Shown here in pieces: positions 45,121-54,846 of a stretch of 64,000 nt of DNA. Source of the DNA: Gigaspora margarita (lineage: Eukaryota; Glomeromycota; Glomeromycetes; Diversisporales; Gigasporaceae); assembly GCA_009809945.1 (NCBI GenBank), contig WTPW01001138.1, forward strand, positions 169,100 to 233,099, given 5' to 3'. How positions within the stretch are numbered: position 1 is the first letter of the stretch; every line of letters starts with the position of its first letter. A program made the translations under genes and the position numbers. The notes below the pieces were generated by a model. That model worked only from the letters and a program-made list of their open reading frames with translations, searched no databases and was not told the origin of the DNA.

Positions 45121-45476
45121 AAGTACTCTTTAGCAATTTTGTGAATTAGTTTAAGATAGTTTAAAATAGCTTGTCTGATTTTTGGTTCACTTTTATAATA
45201 AGAATTGGAAAATACCTTTGTTTTTGTATTATATATCTCTTCATTAGAAAGAAGCAATCTGGCTTTGATTATAATATATTGCTCTTTATCTTCTGATTTA
45301 TGCAATTCATCAAGTTGCTTTTTATAATAATCCATGAATCTTTTATTTCTATCCTTGTTATAAAAGTTTTCTGCTCTCAATAAATTAATTATTGATTTTT
45401 CGATATCCTGCTATGATGGAAGAAAGGTTTCGACCTCTAAAGATAGTTGGTTAGTAGAATGAATAGTAGTTGACAT
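45087..45476 (-). pseudogene. Small charged helical protein next to right TIR, one TAG
   Basis: It starts at ATG 45476 (MSTTIHSTNQLSLEVETFLPS), meets a TAG at 45411-45413 where Trp or Gln fits (PS*QDIEKSI), and then runs through NKDRNKRFMDYYKKQLDELH to TAA at 45087. Total length is 129 residues, mostly predicted helix, rich in Lys/Glu/Tyr. It is convergent with the integrase: their 3' ends overlap or are within a few bases. I do not recognise a family. Confidence 0.5.
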
Positions 45477-45514
45477 TTAAATATATATAATGTTTGATAA
45501 ATATAAAGACTAAA

Positions 45515-46694
45515 AGTTTTATTATTTACTTATATAAAATTGTTTAAATTGAATTTTTACCTTATATAAAAATGAATACTATGTATACTTGCTCTTTTGT
45601 TGATTATTCTGGTGAAATTTGTATGTGTCGTAGTACTCGCCCTGAGGGTTGCTGTTTTCATTATAAAGCTTTATCTCATTATCCCTGCTCTGAATGTGGT
45701 AAACCTACTCATTCTATTTATGGTCGTTGCTCTAAACATATTGGAGGGTTTTATGTTTCTAGATATTTTTAAAAACATCTTAAGAAAAATCGAATATAAA
45801 ATTGGTCTAACTTTTTGGTTAGAGTTTTGTCCCAACTTTTTGGTTAGAGTTTTGTCGCAACTTTTTACGATTTTTGCTATCTTTAAGTGACAATTGAAAA
45901 GCAGAATGCTATACATATTTCGGTTAGATTTTCTATAAGTATATAATAAAACTAATTTTGTCCCAACTTTTTGTTCTGTTGGTATAAAAGTATGACTTCG
46001 AGTGATGCTCGAAAAGAAGAATGCTATACATATTTCGGTTAGATTTTCTAAAAGTATATAATAAACCTAATTTTGTCCAAACTTTTTGGTTAGAGTTTTG
46101 TCTAACTTTTTTACAAGCGATGATATGAGCGTAAATCTATCATCATTGATCCTTTTTAATATGAATTTGGACAAATAAGCTTTCTATGCTCTGCTACGCT
46201 CCACATCTGGAGTCGCTACGCTCCTCCAGGATAGAAAGCCAAATAGAATTCAAATAAGATAACTATGCTCTGCTTCGCTCTGCTACTGCGTCGCACACAC
46301 CTTAGGTGTATGCTCCTTAGTATTATAAAGCTAATTAGTAATCAAATTAGATAGAGAAAGTCCTTCGAGTGACGATGGTTAAGTGTTCTGACAGTATAAA
46401 AGAAAGGCTTCGAGTGACGATTGAAAAGCAAAATGCTATACATATTTCGAATGACGACGAACTTGTAAACCAATCATTATATGAATGATGATAAACTTGT
46501 AAACCAATTGTCACTTGAATGATGATGAACTCATAAACCAATTGTAACTCGAATGATGACGGTTAGGTGTAGAAAGGCTTCGAGTGATAATTGAAAAACA
46601 GAATGCTAAGTGTGATGACGAACTCGTAAACCAATCATTACTCGAATGATGACAGTTAGGTTTTCTGTCCCAATTCTCCCATTTTTATACTACT
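45515..46694. repeat. Right terminal inverted repeat of the Polinton-like element
   Basis: This is the inverse of 30856-32010. The sub-repeats (ATGATGAACTTGTAAACCAATTG type) lie at 46450-46660 and the GC-richer block at 46190-46310. A CCAACTTTTTGGTTAGAGTTTTGTC motif is tandemly repeated at 45800-45870, where the left TIR has fewer copies. Confidence 0.9.
45572..45772 (+). CDS. Cys-rich small protein in right TIR, intact
   Basis: This 66-residue frame runs from ATG 45572: MNTMYTCSFVDYSGEICMC, then GCCFHYKA, PCSECGKPT, GRCSKHIGGFY and stop. Ten Cys and three His in paired spacing suggest a compact zinc-binding or knottin-like fold. The partner in the left TIR is frameshifted, so this may be the only working copy. 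It reads outward. Function unknown; a DNA-end-binding role would suit its place but is a guess. Confidence 0.6.
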   Translation: MNTMYTCSFVDYSGEICMCRSTRPEGCCFHYKALSHYPCSECGKPTHSIYGRCSKHIGGFYVSRYF

Positions 46695-46905
46695 GCTGTA
46701 ATAAAATGAAATGTTCTAGAATTTATATCAATTTGAATTGATGCATGATATTTATCAATTTTTTTTATAAAATAATTGTGATGTAGACATGAGACTAGTG
46801 CTTGTATTCAAATATACTATATTTATAAATATATTCAAATATATAAATATTATGAATATTCGAATATAAATTATAAATATTTGAATATTCATAAATATTC
46901 AATTA

Positions 46906-47915
46906 TTTTTTTTTTTTGGTATTAAGATGAGGTCTTGCTTATATCTTTATTAGTAATTTAGAAAAGTTGCTACATGGAGTATACTTCTTTGTATAAATAC
47001 AAAATTTAAATTACATGCAAGAATTGAAGCTCAGACTAATTTATCTGTGACCTANACCTACTAGAGTGGTCAAGACTCACCTAGTTTGATAGAGTTAAAA
47101 TAAAATTTATAGGTATACTATATTTAACCCAATGGACAGCCCAAGAACTGATCTTCTTAAGAGCTATACCAATAGGTGGACATGAATTTGGGTTAATATG
47201 AAGTTGATCAGGTTGGCCACAAGGACAACTATATGTAAATGTTNNGCATAGAGNTGGTTGCTTTTTGGATTGTAATATATTNGAAGTAGTATTAGAAGAA
47301 GGATAAGTAATATTATTGGTTTTCCACCATAAAGCAAATTGGGAACAATAAGGCTTCCATAATTGTTCATAGGATAATTCAAAGACTTGAAGAAGAATTT
47401 TTATAATAATTTGTGAAGCTAATTTTGAGGATAAGTGGAAGGGTCTAAGATCTTGAATAAGATGAGAAGTAATTAAGCCTTTAAGTGTAGTTTGAATATA
47501 ATACGGGAAAAGTAAAGCTGGTGATGAATAAAAGGCTGGGTGATTATAAATAGTCAGGATAAGTTAAGATATAGTATTTGAGAAAAGGTCTAAATCTGTG
47601 GAGTTAATAGTATTAGTAATAGCAGTAAGAATAATCTGGTTAATATTGTTTGCACCAGAACAAAAAGCCAGTGATCAGGAGAATCAGAGGTGTTGTATAT
47701 AAAGCAGTTGGTATTTGGAAATAGGTTAGGATAAATTGAGTGAAAGTGAGAGTATGAAGGTAGTTCATTTAAAAATAATTTGGTTTGAAAAGCTTTAAGA
47801 TTGCTAAGTTTGAAGTTGGTAATATTATTTGAAGCTTTTTGATTATTATTAAAATATAACCAAGTGGAATTCCAATCAAAATAATGAGTAAAATGAGACC
47901 TATTCATAAATATTC
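46906..47915 (-). mobile_element. 5'-truncated LINE, C-terminal ORF fragment with poly(A)
   Basis: On the minus strand the sequence reads NRSHFTHYFDWNSTWLYF...LNELPSYSHFHSIYPNLFPN, then a degenerate CCHC-like C..N..SPDHW motif. After a frame change it continues QLWKPYCSQFALWWKT..., CPCGQPDQLHINPNSCPP (47160-47590). It ends through an A-tract seen here as T at 46906-46917. This is the C-terminal end of a LINE ORF2 as found in Rhizophagus, with the 5' part missing. Several N bases are present. 27655-28565 is a second copy of its 3' end. Confidence 0.7.
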
Positions 47916-47949
47916 ATAATATTTATGAATATTCATAATATTTAGAATT

Positions 47950-48295
47950 TTTTATTTTTTCGCCTATACAATATATTGCACCCTATAAGATCTAGTGTAA
48001 TGTAAAATCAAAACAATAAAATAAATTCGTTAGTTTAGGGTTAAGGTGAGGGTAAGGTTAGGGTTAGGGTAGAGTGCTTTAGCAAAGTAGTTCTAACCCA
48101 AAATTTCGAGAGGAATTTTTTTTGTTAGAGCTCGAGAGATGGTTTTATAGGCAAAATTTTGTGCTATAGCTGATTTTTGAAAAAAAAAACATAATCACTT
48201 CGATTTCACATTATACCTGATCTTGCATTATAATTGGCTGATCAGAGAGTGGCGATACATCGCTATAGCGATAAATTATAAAATCCTAATATTTA
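47950..48295. mobile_element. MITE with ACCTGATC/GATCAG-type body and TTAGGG tract
   Basis: The right part ATTATACCTGATCTTGCATT...GCTGATCAGAGAGTGGCGAT...ATAGCGATAAATTA matches the right half of the 5325-5648 MITE. A GTTAGGGTTAGGG-type tract is at 48030-48075. The left end is less clear because of AATATTCATA repeats. Confidence 0.5.
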
Positions 48296-48464
48296 TAAAT
48301 ATTCAAAAATATTTTCGAATATATTAATAAATTAATTATGAATATTCGAATATATATAAGGATTTATGAATATAAGCACAACATGAGACTACAACAATGT
48401 AATAAACTGCTAATAATAATTATATATTATATAATTTATTAACAAGTTTACTAAAATACACCTA

Positions 48465-48775
48465 TGGTGTTGAACACCATGTTATACAAAACTTTTAGAA
48501 TAGCCAATCAAAATTTAAGATCAGGTGTAACATAAAATTTCGATTTTTTGTTTATTTTTTTAAAAAAACATTCATATCTCAAACTTTTGCTTATGAAACC
48601 ACCTTTGGGGCTCTAATAAAAAATATTCCATGCAAAATTTTGTATATACTAACACCCCAATAAAATCCCAGGCCTCACCCTAACTCTAAAGTAATTAAAA
48701 TTTATTTTTTGTTTATAAAAATTTGCTTGTTTTTGTTACACAAATTTGCAAATTCAATACCATAGGTGCATTTTA
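48465..48775. mobile_element. MITE with CACCTATGGT ends
   Basis: ATACACCTATGGTGTTGAAC at 48475 and its partial complement TACCATAGGTGCATTTTATA near 48760 bound a noncoding body containing AGCCAATCAAAATTTAAGAT and CAGGTGTAACAT. The 63390-63725 element has the same body but different hairpin ends. Confidence 0.6.
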
Positions 48776-48889
48776 TAATAATTGTTAAACAATATATAAA
48801 AATTAACATATATAATTTTTATATAGTATTCTATATAATATTTATGTAAAGTAGATCTATGTAGATTTTATAAAAAAACAACTTGTGTT

Positions 48890-49120
48890 GAAGGTTTAGT
48901 AATTTATATAGAAAAACAATTTAAGTAAAGGTTTAATAAATAATTTGAGTAAAAGACAGTATGTAATTTGAGCAAAGGTTCAGTAAGTAATTGAACGAAT
49001 ATTCAGCAAGTAATTTGAGCTAAGATTCAGCAAGTTATATAAAAAAATAATTTGAGCAAAGGTTTAATAAGTAATTTGAACAAAGGTTCATTAAGTAATT
49101 TTTAAGCGAAGGTTAATATA
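48890..49120. repeat. Minisatellite (AATTTGAGCAAAGGTTCAGTAAGT), left arm
   Basis: There are about eight imperfect units of ~25-31 bases. The mirrored array in the right arm is at ~58325-58545. It lies 3' of the gene in both arms and is noncoding. Confidence 0.75.
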
Positions 49121-49294
49121 CTCTGTATTTTGTTATTATTATCAGGTTTAGTTTATTTAACTAATTTTCGATTCTACATTAATAAAACCACATATATTGA
49201 ACAATACACCAATATGTTTAGCATCTATAACTAAAATAAAATATAATTATCAAGCAAATAAAAAAAAATTCACTTAAGTAATCCCAACGTAGTG

Positions 49295-52200
49295 CTAATA
49301 TTCTACAGATTCCAAAACATTAAGAATTATTTCATTAGGTATACCCAATAATTGCAGCTTCTCCTTCATATCATTTTCATTTTTATAAGGTCTATTTTTA
49401 ATAATTTTCTCTGCATATTTTGAACCCACACCAACAATATATTTCAACAAATTTACATTAATGACAGTGTTGATATTGATTTTGTTTGCTAAAATAAAAA
49501 ATTTAACAATTAGAAAATAAAAGTATTATATATCAATGAAATAATGTAAAAAGTATTTACTCATTATAAATTGCAAACGGGTTGCAAATATTCCAAATAA
49601 CTTGTGAAAAGATGACTTGTTTGTAAGTATGACATTATCAGGTATCATCTCAACATCCTTATTAGTTTCAGCTATAGTACAGATCCACAAAAGCCATGGA
49701 TGACCTTCTGAAATGTAGTTACAAAGAGCATCCTTCGTTTTTGCATATTTCTTTATTAATGATATATTGAGTCAATTCACCATTAAGAAAACGTTTATAT
49801 TGTCTACAGCGAATAATCCATGAACTATGATTATATATGGGCCGAATATAAAATGAGTCAAAAGGTGCACCTTCTGCATTTTTAATTAGCATGTTACCAT
49901 TGTACAAATTTAAATTTTGTGCTTGATTATTTTTGACGTCAAATGTAACTGTTTCATTTGAAAATCTAGCTAATAAAATTTTTACGTGCACTGAATCAGC
50001 AAGATGGAATTGCAAATATCTAATACCCCCTCTAATTCTAGCACTTCTATAAAATTCAGACAGCATAATTGTTGCAGGTTGACAGGATTTAGTCAAATGG
50101 TAATAGTAAAGTTCTTCTAAGCACGCCTAAATTAAATGTAAAATTAAGAAGAAGAAAAATATGGCTATATAATTTAGTGTGAAACCCAATCTATATAAAA
50201 TAATTAACCTCATTTAAAAACTTAAATTCAACACTTAAAAAATTTTAAACTTTAAATTTAATGTTAACATATTTGCGCATAATAAAACGCAAGAGTGTAA
50301 TCTCAAATTTAGCCTAAACTAAGCTTAATTCAGACCATTACTCGAAATAATGCCCCAGCCTGCTATTATGTGCAAATACGGTAATTACAACTTGCAAGCC
50401 AAAAATTTTCCATTAATAAAATATATTAAATTTAAATATATTTTTCAGTTTCGGTTAACAAGTATACGTACCTGAAAATAACAACAAAACAACTCAAAAT
50501 TTCCCCAGAAATAATCAATTGTTCCACTATCTATACAAGTATCATGTGAAAATAGCCATAATAAATTTCTGAGGTTTTTATCCGGTTCACAACAAGAAAC
50601 TAGCCTTCGTGCATACATATAAGGCATAATAACAGTATAATAACCTTGTAAAAATCATTATCTAATGGGTACAACATCAAAATGCCTTGAGATTCTAAGT
50701 ACTCCCATGTGTAATTTGTATTATCAATAGTACATACAGTGCTTATACGTCTAACAGGAAATTGCAATATAATGGCAATAAAATTTTCTTGGCAAGTAAT
50801 GATGGAATTGAAGGCAAGTAGATTCTATCGTGAGCACAATTAGCTGCTTTTATATAATCAATATCTGATGGTGATAAACCTTTAGATATGCTATTAGAAA
50901 TATACTCTAAAAATGCTTCAATCCCACGTGGCAACATAATATCATAAGCAGTGGCTCGTAAAAGAAGAGAATTTAGCCACCAGCTTTTTGTTAATTGTAA
51001 TTGTTCAAATAGAGAATTTATGTCTATTGGTAATAAAAGAGGGGTAGGCAAAGTTATATGCTGATATGAAGAACTAGTTACTACATTTGACAATGGTGTA
51101 AGTACAGTTCCTGCAAGGTGGCAAATTATAAAAACATGATTAATGCTAAATTTACAGCACATTGCACCACAAAGAGCCAAAGTCACTTCTTTAAGGTATT
51201 GTCTTTCCTCCTGTTTATTATCACCTTTGCAAAATGGAGCCCCAACTAAATTTTGAAATTCATCAAGTACTATGTATATAAGCAATGGGCAAGAAACATC
51301 ATCTCCACGAATACTTTTAGCAATAATCTTAATGGCCATTGAGACAGTTAGTTTTTGCTTTAAAGGTTCATCTCCAAATTTAGCAATCAATTGATCAATG
51401 AAATCATAAAGATATGTTTGTGAAGCAAAATAATGATGAAGAATTCTTAGTCTGATTGCAGCGTTTGCACCTAAAGTTTTAGAGAACAATCATTATTATA
51501 CATCATCAGGATCTGTACAGGATCATCCAGTAAATGAGATAGCTTTTGTATTTCATTTGATACTTCATTAGTAGCAAAATTTGGAAAACAACTACGTATC
51601 ATTGGTATTGTTTCGATAAGATTGCATGTTTTTCCAGTTCCAGGCATGCCAGCTAAGTAATATTTATCTTTGAGTTTGTATATACTATAATAATAATAAT
51701 TAATTACTCACCTGAAATAAATATCTGACGTTTATTCCAATCGCAACCTTTACAGGCAGCTTTAAACTAAGAGATAAAGCTCTCTGTGAGGCATCTCGCA
51801 GTAGTCGTCCTTCTTATTTAAAAATTTGTAAGGGAAGTTGCTCTTTTTATTTATGTGAATACAAATATACTTACCAACAAATGAAAAATTATGGCCGTAT
51901 GTAGTGATTAACTATTGGCAAATAAAAATTATTATGCTATAATTATTCACTAATTTCTGAACTTTAGTATAATAAAATATGCTTACTGGAATACCTAGTA
52001 ACTTTTTAAACTTAACTTGAAGAAATTCTAAAATTTTCTCCTCTGTTATTCTAAAAGAGAACAAAAATTAAATTAATAAATAGAACAAATAATTTTAAAG
52101 ATTAACTTAATGGCTCTGAAGAACTTGCATTGATGAGAAAGAAATTTGTCTTGTTTGATATGGATTTGTTTCACTACAAAAAAGAATCAATTTCTATAGA

Positions 52201-52576
52201 TCAAAAATAATAACTTTTTTTGAAAGTATAAATCAAGAGATATTACTAGTTGGGGATAGCTGCATGATTATATTTATATGTCCACTTTATTCCTGGTTAT
52301 CATAATGTTCTGATCTATGAAAATAATTCCCAACGTCAGTAAATGGAGACATTTCAATGCCTCCTTTAATGTCCTCAACTTTTATCGTGGTTCCCAGGTC
52401 TTTATCTATTGTTGGGATATCTACATGCCATAAAATTAGGTCTTCTTCATCAATATGGGCAAACCGAATTTTATCATTAATTAAAAGCTTTCGTATTTGA
52501 GAGACTTTCATATCTCTACAGATTTTGATGTGAAAAGCTTTTCTAATGGGATCACCTGAAGAAGGCAAAATATCAT
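49295..52576 (-). pseudogene. Crinkler-type (CRN) NTPase gene, left-arm copy, disrupted
   Basis: The gene reads leftward from ATG 52576. Exon 1 encodes a ubiquitin-like Crinkler header (GDPIRKAFHIKI ... DLILWHVDIP), out of frame with the ATG by one lost base near 52565. Middle short exons follow, and then the NTPase exon starting near 51700 with an intact Walker A (GMPGTGKT) and Walker B (LLIYIVLDEFQN). Later exons include ICHLAGT, GIEAFLEYIS and GGIRYLQFHLADSVHVK. The last exon (49488-49295) is a helix-hairpin-helix (YIVGVGSKYAEKIIKNRP). Lesions are TAG at 51767-51769 (Gln), loss of ~14 bases near 51481, a frame change near 50755 and an extra A near 49752. Crinklers are effector-like or mobile-origin proteins with NTPase and nuclease parts. 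The role in this fungus is unknown. Confidence 0.75.
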
Positions 52577-52976
52577 TATGTCAGTGTGCCTGCAAGCATG
52601 AAAAATCAGCATTAAATTAGGTTAAATCAAATTTTTAGCAAAAATATACGTATAAAGTAACAACTTACGGTAACTGATAAATAGATATTTTTGGAGGTTT
52701 TTTTAAAAAAATAGTAAAAACATATAAAGCTCAATCTTGAACCAGCAAACCCACACAAAAATTATATTTATCTGTTAGTTATAATGTGCTTTTTTGTTTT
52801 ATGATGTTAACTTTTTTATAACGAACTGATAATTTAATGGAAAAAAGTTCGTTATCAACTAAAAAATGCGTGCCATTTGTTTAACTATAATGAACGTTCA
52901 ACTTGTATTTTAACAGGTTTTTTTTTTATTATTGTCCTTCCATGTGCCGTAACAATTGACATGTGTTGTAATACAG

Positions 52977-53136
52977 TCGACCCTCTCAAAATCGGTATTA
53001 GTTTTGAGCGGTTATCAGATTTGAAAACATTACGGACCTTTGGATTTATATAACGGGAACGGACTTGGTAGATTAATTTTTAATCAGATTTGACAGGGTA
53101 TATCAGTTTTGACAGGATCAGTTTGAGAGGGTCAAC
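52977..53136. mobile_element. Pogo/Tc1-like MITE inserted in the left arm
   Basis: CAGTCGACCCTCTCAAAATC at the left is matched inverted at the right by GATCAGTTTGAGAGGGTCAA. Such ends recall pogo/Tigger elements. It has no counterpart in the right arm, so it entered after the duplication or was lost on the other side. Confidence 0.65.
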
Positions 53137-53355
53137 ATGTGCTACAACATTTAATACATTGTATTTCAATATTTGACACGTAATATATAATTTTTATTGT
53201 GTAATGTGAATTCTCAAAGAAAAATAATTTAACAGGCTTTTTTTTTAAAGCAAGAATAATATTAGTATTCTATTATTTTCGTATAGCATATTATTTTAAA
53301 TATTGAAATCCAGTATCTAATTCATAACATTATTGAATCACTAATTGTTAAACTT

Positions 53356-53640
53356 CTAACTTAACTTAATAAATTTGAATGGTACATTGCCTCTTTCTTG
53401 AAAGACTGGGTCCCAGAAATTTACAAAATCTTCTAAAATTAAATTATTCTGGAATAATAAACTTAGATCTCCTTCATATGTATTATTATTTTCATTTACT
53501 TCGTCTACAATATTATAATCAAGACAATCGTCAATATCATTATCAATTGTTGCAAGCTTTACCATTTCACATAATTCAGCATCAACATTACGTATATTAT
53601 ATCTTACATCATGTCTAATTTCAGAGTTACATACAAAAAC
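53356..53640 (-). CDS. Unrecognised acidic ORF fragment in left-arm insertion
   Basis: The open minus-strand frame from ~53635 to TAA 53356 reads RYNIRNVDAELCEMVKLA, DNDIDDCLDYNIVDEV and ends FKFIKLS. It is acidic and Asn-rich, with sensible codon use, and is absent from the right arm. It may be the tail of a pogo-like transposase or a captured exon; I cannot tell. Confidence 0.3.
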   Translation of the reverse strand, partial: VFVCNSEIRHDVRYNIRNVDAELCEMVKLATIDNDIDDCLDYNIVDEVNENNNTYEGDLSLLFQNNLILEDFVNFWDPVFQERGNVPFKFIKLS

Positions 53641-53888
53641 TCAGTTACGGCAAACGTCGGCTATTATACCATATGTCTGTTATAGCACTTTTGATGTAAC
53701 TATGTAACTTTTTGACGTGACCATACGTCACCAAGTTCCTGCACCTATAATTTGTTGTCGACTGTGATATTAAACAAGTTATGCACATACTCATGCGCTG
53801 GGAGCTTTTATATGGTATTATAGTAAAATAGTGACTAGTTGTGTGCCTGCTCATGCACTAGTTTTAGTTTTAAGGATTTATAAAATTT

Positions 53889-54212
53889 GGGTGCTGGTCA
53901 AAATCCCGACAAACAGAATCCCGACAGGTCATAATCCCGACAAAAAAATCCTGACAGTAAAAATCCCGACAAATCCCGACAACAAAAAATTATAAAGTTT
54001 ATTTAAGTTTGGGTAGGGTTAGGCAAGTGCATAGGTTAGGGTTTGGGTGTGCGCCTAGGTTAGAGTTTGGGTTTAGGCGATTATATAGTAAAATTGCTCA
54101 ATGGACACTTTTTTTAATTGTCGGGATTTGTCAGGATTTTTGATTGTTAGGATTTTTTTGTCAGGATTATGACCTGTCGGGATTCTGTTTGTCGGGATTC
54201 TGATACAAACCC
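53889..54212. mobile_element. 324-base MITE with 9-base TSD near the palindrome centre
   Basis: The duplicates ATAAAATTT at 53880-53888 and 54213-54221 flank it. The termini carry repeated AATCCCGACA in one direction and TGTCGGGATT in the other, forming ~60-base inverted ends (AATCCCGACAAACAGAATCC). The interior has GGTTAGG-type tracts (54010-54070). It sits in the left arm only: the mirrored site in the right arm (TAGTAAATTTTATAAATCC) is empty. Confidence 0.85.
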
Positions 54213-54846
54213 ATAAAATTTACTATAATAATTGTTAGAGATGACAGTCATCCCCGACAATTATTATAGTAAATTTTATAAATCCTTAAAACTAAAAATA
54301 AAAAAGCACCCAGTGCATGAGCAAACTATCTAACTCAGTATTCTTGTTATCCGTGATCCAGTACCCAGTGCACCATTACATAATACTATATAAAAGCTCC
54401 CAGCGCATGAGCATGCACATCAAATCTATATTTGGTTAGTTCAATTCTGAAGGACAATAATAAAAAAAAAGATAATTTTTTATAAAAATCGTCATTCACA
54501 CAAAAACCTGTTAAAATACAAGTTGAACGTTCATTATGGTTAAACAAATGTCACGCATTTTTTAGTTGATAACAAACTTTTTTCTATTAAATCATCAGTT
54601 CGTTATAAAAAGTTAACATTATAAAACAAAAAAGCATGTTATAACTAACAGATAAATATAATTTTTGTGTGGGTTTGCTGGTTCAAGGTTGAGCTTTATA
54701 TGTTTTTACTATTTTTTTAAAAAAAAACACAAAAATGTCTATTTATTAGTTACCGTAAGTTGTTACTTTATACATATATTTTTGCTAAAAATTTGATTTA
54801 ACCTAATTTAATGCTGATTTTTCATGCTTTCAGACACACCGACATA

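Larger units (their letters stand above)
30856..46694. mobile_element. Polinton-like (Maverick-type) element, 15.8 kb, decayed
   Basis: Long terminal inverted repeats (30856-~32010 and ~45515-46694) start AGTAGTATAAAAATGGGAGA and end with its complement, matching the AG...CT termini of Polintons. Inside are a family B DNA polymerase and a retroviral-type integrase, the two hallmark genes, plus accessory genes. The length fits the usual 15-20 kb. Unlike described Polintons, I see no FtsK-like ATPase, capsid or adenovirus-like protease. A Gag-like zinc-knuckle protein and a retropepsin domain are present instead. The flanks (TGAGTT left, GCTGTA right) do not form the expected 6-base duplication, so one flank may have been altered. 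All large genes carry stops or frameshifts. Confidence 0.85.

Noticed and set aside
45597..45916. Overlapping ORFs on both strands in the right TIR
   Set aside because: They are shadows of the Cys-rich frame 45572-45772, with AT-driven composition.
30850..46700. A 6-base target duplication for the Polinton-like element
   Set aside because: TGAGTT and GCTGTA do not match. Shifting the ends by a few bases did not give one, so none is claimed.
47164..47382. 72-residue ORF at the LINE locus
   Set aside because: It is out of frame with the LINE protein, which reads QLWKPYCSQFALWWKT in the adjacent frame.
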